Shown: in pieces, positions 55,328-64,000 of the stretch
How the letters are laid out: each line of letters opens with the position of its first letter
Numbering within the stretch: position 1 is the first letter of the stretch
NCBI GenBank assembly: GCA_000964245.1
Contig: LANB01000001.1
Span: 3,723,501-3,787,500, forward strand
DNA: 64,000 nucleotides
Source: Cellvibrionaceae bacterium 1162T.S.0a.05
GTDB taxonomy: Bacteria > Pseudomonadota > Gammaproteobacteria > Pseudomonadales > Cellvibrionaceae
Direction: 5' to 3'
The notes under the pieces: model-generated
Told to the model about the DNA's origin: nothing
What the model saw: only the letters and a program-made list of their open reading frames with translations
The model's database searches: none
Translations under genes and position numbers: made by a program

Positions 55328-58300
55328 TTACACCAGTAAATGCGGGGTCAGTTTATTCGCCACCACGCGATATTGTGTTGTGACTCTGGCGGTACTTTTT
55401 GAAATTCTCACAATGTTTGCAACGGTGCCTTTATCGTCATCGTCCTCTACGTTCAGAAGTGCAACAACGCGTTGAGTCGGGTCAATCAGTTGTAATACTG
55501 TTCCCGGTTTTGCCGGTTTATTCAATTTCAAACGCAGGGCTTCACCAATTGCGAGGACTTTGGGTGGGATGTGAACTTCCCCCTGTAAGATCTCTGCGGG
55601 GTCTCCAAGCGCGGCTTGTATCAGTGTGGCACGAATCATATTGCGCATGGCGGCAGCGGCATTACTGGATGCTTTGCTGTCAATTTGTCGGAACCACCAG
55701 GCAATAAGTTCGGCTACGGTGCGTGTTGCATTAAAATCTTCACGTTCTGCGCGATCCAGGCCTGGCCATAATTCGACTCGATCGACACTCAAGCGATCAT
55801 CTTCTGCGAGTTGCGCCCACTGCAGTCGAATGGACGGAGAGATTTCAGCAAGCCTTTCCAGCAGGCAATAAATCGCCTGCTCCAGGCGTGTACTCAAGGT
55901 CTGCGCCTGTTTTTGTAAATAACCCTTGGTGCCGACGGTAAGATCATCCAGTGACATGACTTTCATGGCTCCCTGTTGACGCTTGCGCGCTGACTCCATT
56001 GCCAGCTCGATGGAAAAGCCTGCCCAGTAATTCAACACTGAAAAGCTTTGTTGCCTTACTTTACCGAGTGACGCGCGAACAGGTGTGTTGCGATTTTGGC
56101 GGGCTGTCTTGCCAGCCTGACTCACCGCGCCCTTCAGTCGCAGTGCGGATCGAGCACCCTTGTTTTGCAAACGGTGCTGCCGAAGGTTTGCGATATATTC
56201 CAAACGGTCGGCATTGGGAATATACGGGGTGAGATCTTTTAAGGCTTTCCAGTCTCGCATGGGAATTTCGGTGACGGTATCGAAAAAATCCTCGAGTTCT
56301 TCAGGTAGCTCCGGGTCTTCTTCCCAATCACAGCCCGGCACAATGTCTGAGGAACTCCCGTAACGCAGCTCGAGAGGGTCTGACAAACGCATACTGACCG
56401 GTGTTTGGCGGACGCGCACAAAGTGCAGGCTTTTCACCGCAGTGGTTAGAATACGTGTACGCTCGAGATTGTCCTTGTATATTTTTTCCCAATCTTCATC
56501 GAGCAAGCGTTGCGCCAGCCCATAATCACCCTGAAATTCAACCCGGCGTTTATCAATGCCTTCCAGTTCCTGCGTCGCTTTTTCGATAAGGTTCGCCAGC
56601 TTTTCAATTTCACCCTCTTTTTTCAGGCGTAAACGTAACTTGCTTTCAAGGTCTGCTTCTATGCGCGTATAGCGGCCTTCTACATAGGCAATTTGTTTGG
56701 TAAGAATTTTTCCTGCGTTAAATAAATTTTCATAAAGTATGGCCGAAATCTCATCGCCGTTATCCGAGCTTGCAGTGGGAAGGCTTAATTCTTCAACGGT
56801 AGGCGGAATACCAAAGTCTTCGAGGGTTTTGCGCATGGAATTAGCGTCGGTTTTACTAAAGAGTTCATCGACAGTGGCAACCAGTTCGCGCATACCTTGA
56901 ACGGCTTTACGGTATTCCTGTAGTTCTGGGCGAACGTGCTCAATCACACAAAAGCGAACCGGCTTCGGTTCGAAAGCCGGGCTTGTTAACGCGTTCCGTG
57001 GTGCTGAGGCGATTTTGTTCAGGCGGTCTGTATTTAAATTAAACTGTAAATTGGATGTCAAACTCGGGGAATTACGCAAGGTGGTACTGTAGGCCAGATT
57101 CACACTGGCTGAACTGAAGTTTTTTGCATTATATGCGATGTCTTTGCTAATACTGTCTGAGATAAATGAGGATGGTGCTGAATAAGATAATTCAGGAATT
57201 AATTTATAATTTTTTGCTGCGCTGCTTTCTTTTATGGCGGCAGTCAGTAGTAGGTTGTTAAAGCTTTGTGTATCGGCATTAAGATTCAGCGAAGCGCTAC
57301 CGGCGCTCGATCTTTCGGTCGCCGTGGAATCACCTCCGTCTACCGAAGCGGTTTCAGTATCCACCACTTCGGGAGGCTCGGCTTTCAAACTGGTAAAGGG
57401 TAACCATCGCGCCACCTGTAAACCGGAACCGTCGCCAGCGACACCACCGGCTAATGCAGCAAGTGAAACAGTTTGGTTATCGAGTTGCTGTCTTTGTAAG
57501 AGTAAATAATCCCGTGTTTTTTCGAGGCGTTGACGAACAGCGCGTATCGTATTGTCAAGGGCTTCGCGTTCGTGTTGGGCAACGACATAGCGAATCACCA
57601 AGCCGTTCTCTTCGGGTTCGATGACTGCCGGCGGCGAAACTGGCGATGGACCCGTTCCCCAATTGCTGTAAAAAGCAGGCTCCGCAGGTGTGCCTTGATC
57701 ATAGGGATAAGGCGTACTCGTCCCCTCACCTAATTCTGCGCGCGCGTTTGCAATCACATCCGCAAAAAAATCCTGAGGCAGTTTAGGCAGCGTTGCGGGT
57801 TTCGGCATGTCGAGACTGGCGATCTCTTCAGCATCAAGTACATCTTCATCTGTTACAAAGTACAGACGATGATAAACCCGCATCCATTGCATCCACATTT
57901 TGTAAGCACGCATGAAATAACGATAAATATCGTCATGCAAGCGCGTATCTGTTTGTGGAAAATGTAATAGAGTCGGGCTGTAGTCGGTTTCATTCACAGC
58001 CAAGAGTAAGCGGAGCTGATCGCCTGATGCTTGCCGTAAATCAATTGCGCGCCGTGGTAAGTGGCGCATCACCAATTCATCCACTGACTCTTCAGGAACC
58101 GCGACCATATCCAGTTTCAAATGACTCGGCAGCCAGGATACAGTCGGCAAGGGGGCCGCGATATTTTCTATGAGCTCTATGGGTAATTCACCGGCAGCGG
58201 GTAAGAAATTCATTTGAAGGTTTGTCTGGAGATAGTCGCGTAGCGTTGTGGAATCCAGTTGCGCGGCTTCGTTTGCCATGCGGCGAAAGGCATCCCGGGT

Positions 58301-59020
58301 TTGCTGGAGTAAAACCTTGTAACCGCTGAATTTTTCCGCTTGATATCGCCCCGCAGATTCACTGAACCATGCAACCTGATAGTCGGGTGTACCTGAGCCC
58401 CGATCTTCAACCGCGACCAATCCAAGTGGAATAGCATCATTTAACTTTAAAATAAATTCAGCATCTACGTTGTTGGCTGCCACCCAGTTTTCAATCGCTT
58501 CGCGGCTCGATGTGCCAAGTACCGAAGGATTGATGCTCAATTTGTGTAAGCTCAAACTTCCTGTGACGACGCGTCGAGCGTCGCGCAAAGCATCAAATTC
58601 TTCTCGTTGGCAAGGCTTGACCTCGAGGTCGGTATCGACGTAGCGCGAGCTGCGTTTCAAGATCAAATAGTAAATGCCTGCGGCATTTTGCATTTGAACT
58701 TCTTCAAGATACGCTTCCAATAGACTGCTCCAGGATTGACGCAGCGGTGAAAACAACCCCAGGGTTTTTCCATTCCCCGCAATAGCGAGGCCGGGACTGA
58801 CTGTCAGCCCCTCTCCAGGACTGGACAGGGTCTCTGTTCGGATATTCAGTCCGTGGACAACGCCTGTGTAGCGCCCCGCCAACAAGGGAAGAATGCGACG
58901 ATCCATATACGCTTGCTGGCGATCAAATTCCTGTTCGCCCAGGTGACGGCCCGGAAATAAATTCAGCCTTTCCAATTCACTGTGGCTTGCTATCGCTTCC
59001 GATATCAGAATTTCATTCAT
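55328..59020 (-). CDS. Large eCIS baseplate/fibre-like protein (VSPG module, coiled coils)
   Basis: 1230 residues. N-terminal module (1-100): NLFPGRHLGEQEFDRQQAYMD, then GVVHGLNI and LTVSPGLAIAGNGKTLGL, a pattern shared with the next two genes and with phage tail-fibre/baseplate proteins (D...Q.Y...R, GVV.GL, VSPG.A...G). The middle is helical with a Ser/Asn-rich low-complexity part near 580-690. A coiled-coil segment (KKEGEIEKLANLIEKATQELEGIDKRR) lies near 810, and a C-terminal beta region ends TQYRVVANKLTPHLLV. It is unusually large for the set. Operon position between the tail-protein genes and the ATPase points to an outer baseplate or fibre part. Confidence 0.65.
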   Translation of the reverse strand: MNEILISEAIASHSELERLNLFPGRHLGEQEFDRQQAYMDRRILPLLAGRYTGVVHGLNIRTETLSSPGEGLTVSPGLAIAGNGKTLGLFSPLRQSWSSLLEAYLEEVQMQNAAGIYYLILKRSSRYVDTDLEVKPCQREEFDALRDARRVVTGSLSLHKLSINPSVLGTSSREAIENWVAANNVDAEFILKLNDAIPLGLVAVEDRGSGTPDYQVAWFSESAGRYQAEKFSGYKVLLQQTRDAFRRMANEAAQLDSTTLRDYLQTNLQMNFLPAAGELPIELIENIAAPLPTVSWLPSHLKLDMVAVPEESVDELVMRHLPRRAIDLRQASGDQLRLLLAVNETDYSPTLLHFPQTDTRLHDDIYRYFMRAYKMWMQWMRVYHRLYFVTDEDVLDAEEIASLDMPKPATLPKLPQDFFADVIANARAELGEGTSTPYPYDQGTPAEPAFYSNWGTGPSPVSPPAVIEPEENGLVIRYVVAQHEREALDNTIRAVRQRLEKTRDYLLLQRQQLDNQTVSLAALAGGVAGDGSGLQVARWLPFTSLKAEPPEVVDTETASVDGGDSTATERSSAGSASLNLNADTQSFNNLLLTAAIKESSAAKNYKLIPELSYSAPSSFISDSISKDIAYNAKNFSSASVNLAYSTTLRNSPSLTSNLQFNLNTDRLNKIASAPRNALTSPAFEPKPVRFCVIEHVRPELQEYRKAVQGMRELVATVDELFSKTDANSMRKTLEDFGIPPTVEELSLPTASSDNGDEISAILYENLFNAGKILTKQIAYVEGRYTRIEADLESKLRLRLKKEGEIEKLANLIEKATQELEGIDKRRVEFQGDYGLAQRLLDEDWEKIYKDNLERTRILTTAVKSLHFVRVRQTPVSMRLSDPLELRYGSSSDIVPGCDWEEDPELPEELEDFFDTVTEIPMRDWKALKDLTPYIPNADRLEYIANLRQHRLQNKGARSALRLKGAVSQAGKTARQNRNTPVRASLGKVRQQSFSVLNYWAGFSIELAMESARKRQQGAMKVMSLDDLTVGTKGYLQKQAQTLSTRLEQAIYCLLERLAEISPSIRLQWAQLAEDDRLSVDRVELWPGLDRAEREDFNATRTVAELIAWWFRQIDSKASSNAAAAMRNMIRATLIQAALGDPAEILQGEVHIPPKVLAIGEALRLKLNKPAKPGTVLQLIDPTQRVVALLNVEDDDDKGTVANIVRISKSTARVTTQYRVVANKLTPHLLV

Positions 59021-59044
59021 ACTCGACTCCGGCTCTCGCTAACC

Positions 59045-60745
59045 TTAAGGTGAGGTTGTCAGGCTTGACCACAAATTGAGCAAGCTTGCATCTAATGAAA
59101 AACTGGCACCAATGTTGGCGACGATATTGCCTGTTATCTGGTCTTCATCCTGAGCACTTTGTAATTGCGCAAGAAACTCTGCGAGTTGTTCACTACGTGC
59201 AAGTGATAGCAAGGTTTGCCACAGCGCGTCGTCGTATTGCCTTTCCACTCGTAAAGCAATATTGAGCGCGTGTTGAACAACGTTGAGGTCATTGGCAAAT
59301 TCAATTTGAATTGTTGTTGCCGCTGTCGTCGCTTCAGTCGAACTGCCTCCTCGCAATTCAGCGAGGTGTGCAAGATTGAGGCGATTGAGGAAAACATCCG
59401 CTTCATCCGCGAGTAAATTGCTATCACTCGGCGTGGGCATAAAGGGATCGGAAGGCGCAGGTGTCGCTCCGGTATTCAATAGAATGCCACTCATTTGTGT
59501 TTCGGCTGCACGCAGTGGACGGCGAATAAACATCAATTCGTTTTCATCGACACTGTCCCAAATCGCTTGCCATGTTGTGCGATCAGTATCCAATTCGTGG
59601 ACGCGATTTCTCGGAAATAAGCGCAAACGCAAAAGATCAAGCCCGCCAGGCTTACCGTTAATTAAATCGGGTTGCCGCTCCAGGCGCGTGGCATGTGTAG
59701 CGTAATCCGCGTGAGCAAGTGGTGCGAGCACCATGACATTCATTGGCTCTTCCAGTGCCAGCTCCAGTGGTGGCAATTCAAGTGATTCCTGAATGATTAA
59801 ATCCAGTTCGGCTTTGCGTATTGGCGCAATCCAGACGTTATAATTTTCCGGGAAAAATCCCTGCCGACCGGTGACCGGATCGATACTCTCTTTGGGAAGG
59901 GAACCCGCTGGAGGAATAAAACGGAAATAATCGCTCGCGGCAAAATCTCCTGTGAGTGAACCAGCACGGCGTTCATCCATTAAGTCACTAAACAATTTTT
60001 GATACTGACGATAGAGATCATGCTGCGCCAGGCTGTTGTCGTCCGGGTCTCGTAAGGGACGGCGCAATAAGCTACTGTCCAACCATTGCGGTCGATCATT
60101 TGCAATTGCAACAATGCCAAGTGCGACAGCATCATCAGAAATCAGGGCTGCGGTATGATTATCGCGATACAACTTTTGAATCAGTTGCGCACGTATTTGT
60201 ATCGGGCTTTGTTGTGGCAGTGCCTGATTCAAGGGTACCAGTGCGAGTTGCACGCCTTCGCTAATCACATCAAAATCAAAATCGCGTTTTTCACCCAGAT
60301 CGGTTGGAAACACTTCGGCGATATCTGTTCCGACTTCTGCGTAACGCAGAACTACCGCATAGAGTGCACGGTTAAAACGCCGATTACGCCCTTCATTCAG
60401 TTCTGAAATGGCTGCGCGATCATTTAAATCGAGAACGAGCGAACGCCCCAGTTCCAGTACTCGGCCTGCCTCACTGAGTGCGATACCCGGGCTTACATGC
60501 AGTTCACCGCTCAGGGTGTCTAGTTCCAGTTCCAGGCCGGAAATAACGCCGTTGCCAAGAGCGCGCCCAACTTCACGCAAGCGTCCGTCCAGATATATCT
60601 GATCGCGGTTTAAATCTTCAGCCGTTAATAAGCGATTATCGAAATAGTGTGAACGTGTTAAGCGGGGGTCGACATCTGCAACGCGTTCAAGGCCTTTGTA
60701 TTTGACCACCTGTGACCCGGAGGGTCTAAAAATTACTGTCGGCAT
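59045..60745 (-). CDS. eCIS baseplate/fibre-like protein (VSPG module)
   Basis: 566 residues. The N-terminal module starts near 30: RSHYFDNRLLTAEDLNRDQIYLDGR, then GNGVISGLELELD and LHVSPGIALSEAGRVLELG. This matches the opening of many phage and eCIS proteins that sit on the baseplate. The rest is mixed with several acidic helices, and no catalytic motif is seen. The gap to the next gene is 24 bp, to the previous one 23 bp. Probably structural. Confidence 0.65.
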   Translation of the reverse strand: MPTVIFRPSGSQVVKYKGLERVADVDPRLTRSHYFDNRLLTAEDLNRDQIYLDGRLREVGRALGNGVISGLELELDTLSGELHVSPGIALSEAGRVLELGRSLVLDLNDRAAISELNEGRNRRFNRALYAVVLRYAEVGTDIAEVFPTDLGEKRDFDFDVISEGVQLALVPLNQALPQQSPIQIRAQLIQKLYRDNHTAALISDDAVALGIVAIANDRPQWLDSSLLRRPLRDPDDNSLAQHDLYRQYQKLFSDLMDERRAGSLTGDFAASDYFRFIPPAGSLPKESIDPVTGRQGFFPENYNVWIAPIRKAELDLIIQESLELPPLELALEEPMNVMVLAPLAHADYATHATRLERQPDLINGKPGGLDLLRLRLFPRNRVHELDTDRTTWQAIWDSVDENELMFIRRPLRAAETQMSGILLNTGATPAPSDPFMPTPSDSNLLADEADVFLNRLNLAHLAELRGGSSTEATTAATTIQIEFANDLNVVQHALNIALRVERQYDDALWQTLLSLARSEQLAEFLAQLQSAQDEDQITGNIVANIGASFSLDASLLNLWSSLTTSP

Positions 60746-60768
60746 AATCTGTTCCTCTGGCTGGTCCT

Positions 60769-61680
60769 TTAAGTTGAACGCTGTAAATAAGCAAGTTGAC
60801 TTGCGGTTGTCAGGAAGGGTCGAACCATATTGTTGACAGACACATCCAGCGGGTCGACAACCGGATCATTCTCATCGGCATTTAAAATGGAATTGAGATC
60901 TGGAACCGTAATTGCAATACGCGCTAACAGGAGTCGCGCACTTTCTTCCAGTTGAGTCTGACTTAGACCCGGGTCGAGTTGCCCGTTCAGGGCATACAAC
61001 AATCGCGCTTGCAGTTCCATTTGTGCATGAAGTTCTGTATTGGCAACATTTGCATCAATGGTATTTTGTTCTGCCGTCGTAATTTCTGCAGGCGCGCTAT
61101 TTTCAACTGCCGGGTGGCTTGCCCATGGCTGAAAACGATCATCGCTGCTTGTTGGCGGTAATTCAGGAATGAGTTCGAGCATGACACTGTCCGCTGTTCG
61201 GCTCGCCTGCACAGCATCGGTACTTAAATTCAACTTGCGAGCGAGTACCGGCTGTTTGCCTACAGCACAACTTGCGTAGCGAACTGTCACTTTTAACCAG
61301 AGTTCACCGGTGCCTTCGTTATATCCCTCACGTAATTGAGTTTCAGTTTGCGCACGAAGCCAGTCACTTAACACAATGCAGTAAGCTTCGTTGACTAAAA
61401 CCTCCCGGCCAAGTCCGTCAACTCCAATGCCGGGGCCGACATGAAGTTGTGTTGAAAGTGGTGTGGAATCGGCGGATACCATAACGGGCATTCCGACCAG
61501 GGTGCCGCTTCCTTGAAACCAATATTGCTGGCGATTAATGCGTCGACGATGATAGGTCTGTTCGTCGCGGGTTGCGTCGAGCCCTAACAGCATGCCGGCT
61601 TCATAAGCGACGCGTCGTAAGGGCGTGGCAAAATCAGCATCGCGTTCCAATATGTCTGTGTCTTGTGCAAGCTCGCTCAT
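60769..61680 (-). CDS. eCIS baseplate/fibre-like protein (VSPG module, short)
   Basis: 303 residues. The same N-terminal pattern in diverged form: YEAGMLLGLDATRDEQTYHR, then GTLVGMPVMVSA and LHVGPGIGVDGLGREVLV. A helical C-terminal half follows (ENSAPAEITTAEQ near 195, RLLYALNGQLDPGL near 232). Its start lies 2 bp after the stop of the tail-protein-I-like gene. It is the smallest of the three related genes and may be the module closest to the baseplate. Confidence 0.65.
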   Translation of the reverse strand: MSELAQDTDILERDADFATPLRRVAYEAGMLLGLDATRDEQTYHRRRINRQQYWFQGSGTLVGMPVMVSADSTPLSTQLHVGPGIGVDGLGREVLVNEAYCIVLSDWLRAQTETQLREGYNEGTGELWLKVTVRYASCAVGKQPVLARKLNLSTDAVQASRTADSVMLELIPELPPTSSDDRFQPWASHPAVENSAPAEITTAEQNTIDANVANTELHAQMELQARLLYALNGQLDPGLSQTQLEESARLLLARIAITVPDLNSILNADENDPVVDPLDVSVNNMVRPFLTTASQLAYLQRST

Positions 61681-61682
61681 GC

Positions 61683-64000
61683 TTACTCCTGCTTAGTGAT
61701 CATGCTGGCATTCACATCTTGCGGTGAAAATGCCGCGGGATTGGTTAACACACCTTCTGCACCCAGCCAGGTATCATTGAGTGTGACCCGTTTAAATGAT
61801 GGTGAAAGTTCAAGGTAGGTATCGACCGCTAACAAAGGCGATAACCCGAGAACAAAGGGATGATCGCTTTCTACAATTTTCCATTGCAAGTGTGCGGGCA
61901 TTTGTTCCGTTAACGTTTTTTCTACCGCATGGCGCTGAGCACGGGCGGGACCGTGTAGTAACACGGTGACCTTATGGGCGTATTTATCAAAGAAATTTTC
62001 GACAATAATTTCTTCTTCAGCCTGTGCAAGTTCCGGGGCAAATAGTGCGAGAAATTCTCTTGCATCCTCGTCTGCAAGAATCAGTGATTCGCCCACAATA
62101 CTGTTGCCACTCATACCCGTTCCCAAGGTGAGTGGGTGCGCCTCATCATCCATGTTTAGTCCTAAAATTGTTGCCATCGTCCTGCGCAACCGAAAATTCT
62201 CAACGACAACAACACGTCCGTTTTGTACGCCGCCATCTGTAATAATGTCGAGAGCCAGATTCACTCCGGCAAGTGTGCCACGGTAGCGTTGTAAATCCCC
62301 ACTGCAGGCCAACCAACGCCGCTGACGATGCACTGGCCATTCGGCAGGTAAGGAAACCCCAAAGGCTTCTGCCAACCAGGATAAATGCGCTGTGGGTGTT
62401 GTAGCAGGATCTAGCAGCACTTCTGAACTGGCAACTTGTGTTTCTATCGGTGTTAACGCTCCTTCAAAAGCCGCGAGCATGCGTTCACGAACATCAGCAC
62501 CGTTCGCGCCAAGTGCATCCAGATTTTCATCGACCTGATATTCCTGACGAAAATGTTCCGGTAAGTAAGCCTCTTGATAGGAGAAGCGCGGATAAACGAT
62601 TTTCAATGCGTGAATTGCGGGTGTTGTTCGTCCGTCACCTTCAAGAACGATACGCAACTGTAAATAACGCCCATTTAAGCGGCGAACAGGTCCGCCCTCT
62701 CGCTGTAGCAGCAATTCAAACAAACCCGCTTCATTGAATTTACTTTCCACCAGGCCGCGCCCGAACGCGAGGTCTGAACGATGCCTGCACCAAAGCCATT
62801 CAGGTTGTTCTATAAAGGGCTTTTCGCTTCGCTCTTCATCACTGTTAAAGACTTTGGCATAGATCCGAATTTTGCATGAGGGTGGAATACAGCCTTCGAG
62901 ATATAACCGATGCCAGATAGTATTGGGGTGACCTGAATCAAATGTTTTTAACAAGGTTGCCATTGCGGCGACATGGTATTGCGGGCGTTTAAGTGGAAGT
63001 AATTCACGTGGGTATGCAGTAAAACCCGCAGTGTGTTCGGCACTGCCCTGTTCTATTTGGCTTTGATATCGCAAGCGTTTATCTGCACTACTTGCAAAAC
63101 GTGCTTGTACCTGGGAGAGCATGGGATAGCGTTCGCGAACTAAAATCGCTGTGCCATCCGAAAGAATACCTTCACGCTGAACATTGCTCAGCTGAACAAC
63201 CGGACAATCACGCTTGTTAAACGCGCTATCGCCCGATTCAGCCGGTAATAGCAGAGCCAGTCTATTGGTTGACACCCGTTGCATATCAACGGCAAAAGGA
63301 AAATTTTCTTCCAGCGCAAAAACGGTCCATTCCCCTGCGGCGTTTTGAAGCGTCCTTTTAAGAATAAATTGTTGGCCTGAGCCATTGTGAGTTAGAACAT
63401 AAAGCGCATCACTATCGCTGCACAATGCAAGCCCAACAAAATTGATAGGGTAAGCACCATGAAAATAGGCATCGAATGCTTTTGGGTTAAGTGCGAGCGG
63501 CTCAAAACGCGTTGTATCTGGTGTATAGGTATGTGGCAAGGGCTTGCCCGCACATGCGGATAACATGGTCTCGCCCATGGCCCAAAGCGTTGCATTGTCG
63601 TCAACACAAACACGCAGACTTTTTTCGGGTACGGTACAGGCCGCGTACCAGCGTTGTGCCAAATGAAAGAGAATTACGCCATGTTGATCACTGTCATTGG
63701 AATAAGCGATGGCAAGGTATTCACCTTTCTCACCGCCAATGCTGATATCTGTGAATGTCCCTGCGGGTGGTGTGACGGCTTGTAACATGCCATCCAGTAG
63801 CGGCTGAAAACCACGACCCGCATTGATTTCTATACGGTCGCCACCTGCTGATATACGCGCGTGCTGCGAAAAGTTATCGACCACCAGGGCGTGTGCATTT
63901 TGCCAGGCCTGCAAGCCGGTTGCAGCATCGATTTCAGCTAAACGCAGGCTCTGATTTTGCGCAAGACACAAGGCTTTTCTTTCCGGGTGCCATAGCATGC
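61683..64000 (-). CDS. eCIS tail-protein-I-like baseplate protein (5' end beyond window)
   Basis: The frame is open to the window edge and the first ATG at 63998 is probably internal. At least 771 residues. The first part (to about 480) has repeating beta-blade-like units (LALCSDSDALYVLTHN, DNATLWAMGE), suggesting a propeller. The C-terminal part has FRQEYQVDENLDALGA, RERMLAAFEGALTPIETQV, LLDPATTPTAHLSWLAEAFG, then RRWLACSGDLQRYRGTLAGVN, the order seen in phage tail protein I (P2 gpI-like, TIGR02242 type) proteins used as baseplate parts in eCIS. It heads the visible operon; sheath, tube and spike genes should lie beyond the window. Confidence 0.8.
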   Translation of the reverse strand, partial: MLWHPERKALCLAQNQSLRLAEIDAATGLQAWQNAHALVVDNFSQHARISAGGDRIEINAGRGFQPLLDGMLQAVTPPAGTFTDISIGGEKGEYLAIAYSNDSDQHGVILFHLAQRWYAACTVPEKSLRVCVDDNATLWAMGETMLSACAGKPLPHTYTPDTTRFEPLALNPKAFDAYFHGAYPINFVGLALCSDSDALYVLTHNGSGQQFILKRTLQNAAGEWTVFALEENFPFAVDMQRVSTNRLALLLPAESGDSAFNKRDCPVVQLSNVQREGILSDGTAILVRERYPMLSQVQARFASSADKRLRYQSQIEQGSAEHTAGFTAYPRELLPLKRPQYHVAAMATLLKTFDSGHPNTIWHRLYLEGCIPPSCKIRIYAKVFNSDEERSEKPFIEQPEWLWCRHRSDLAFGRGLVESKFNEAGLFELLLQREGGPVRRLNGRYLQLRIVLEGDGRTTPAIHALKIVYPRFSYQEAYLPEHFRQEYQVDENLDALGANGADVRERMLAAFEGALTPIETQVASSEVLLDPATTPTAHLSWLAEAFGVSLPAEWPVHRQRRWLACSGDLQRYRGTLAGVNLALDIITDGGVQNGRVVVVENFRLRRTMATILGLNMDDEAHPLTLGTGMSGNSIVGESLILADEDAREFLALFAPELAQAEEEIIVENFFDKYAHKVTVLLHGPARAQRHAVEKTLTEQMPAHLQWKIVESDHPFVLGLSPLLAVDTYLELSPSFKRVTLNDTWLGAEGVLTNPAAFSPQDVNASMITKQE

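Noticed and set aside
41266-64000. Type VI secretion system or prophage
   Set aside because: An AAA+ ATPase of Afp15 type next to tail-protein-I-like and VSPG proteins fits eCIS; no ClpV, TssJLM, capsid, terminase or lysis genes are seen.

Overview
The window looks like a chromosomal segment of a polysaccharide-degrading gammaproteobacterium of the Cellvibrionaceae type (Cellvibrio, Saccharophagus, Teredinibacter and relatives). The main reason is a secreted GH16 glucanase whose CBM10 and CBM5-like modules are joined by long polyserine linkers, a habit of that family, together with a cluster of secreted or exported carbohydrate-active enzymes. No rRNA, tRNA or CRISPR array was seen. The taxonomic call is an inference from gene style, not from a marker gene.

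Layout. (1) 1-21819, plus strand: the 3' part of a non-ribosomal peptide synthetase (NRPS) locus. A carrier-protein tail is followed by a giant synthetase with order C-A-T-C-A-T-C-A-T-Cyc-A(Ox), then a stretch of about 1.06 kb that is corrupted (14540-15596), then a second Ox copy, a carrier protein and a terminal C domain. Aligning the corrupted stretch to the intact module shows that it is a deletion-ridden version of a second adenylation domain, so the true locus probably has two consecutive Cyc-A(Cys)-Ox-T modules and would make a bithiazole. Four tailoring genes follow in the same direction: a VOC/HPPD-like protein, a PLP aminotransferase, an Ldh2/DpkA-like imine or keto-acid reductase and a GNAT. 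(2) 21820-25642: a small accessory island with an HNH endonuclease remnant, a NACHT NTPase (candidate antiphage gene) and a tyrosine recombinase. (3) 25723-37228: a carbohydrate block. It holds an export-signal oxidoreductase trio (gluconate-2-dehydrogenase subunit 3-like, GMC oxidoreductase, TIM-barrel isomerase), GH3 with PA14, GH29 alpha-L-fucosidase, an acetyl-esterase-like hydrolase, a divergent membrane-anchored AraC regulator, and a lichenase that is circularly permuted like the Fibrobacter succinogenes enzyme. (4) 37281-40077, minus strand: a three-gene set with a secreted zinc peptidase, an unknown exported protein and a small membrane protein. (5) 40544-64000, minus strand: one very tightly packed operon of an extracellular contractile injection system (eCIS). 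It has a tail-protein-I-like baseplate gene, three related proteins sharing an N-terminal fibre/baseplate-like module, a conserved eCIS protein of unknown function, an AAA+ ATPase, a HEAT-like protein, a 3100-residue polymorphic toxin ending in a PD-(D/E)XK-like nuclease domain, and a probable immunity gene overlapping its stop codon.

The most interesting points are the eCIS giant effector paired with an immunity gene (suggesting bacterial targets), the hidden bithiazole module masked by bad sequence, the abrupt codon-usage break inside the Cyc domain, and the circularly permuted GH16. Functions are read from motifs and family memory only; no database search was possible.
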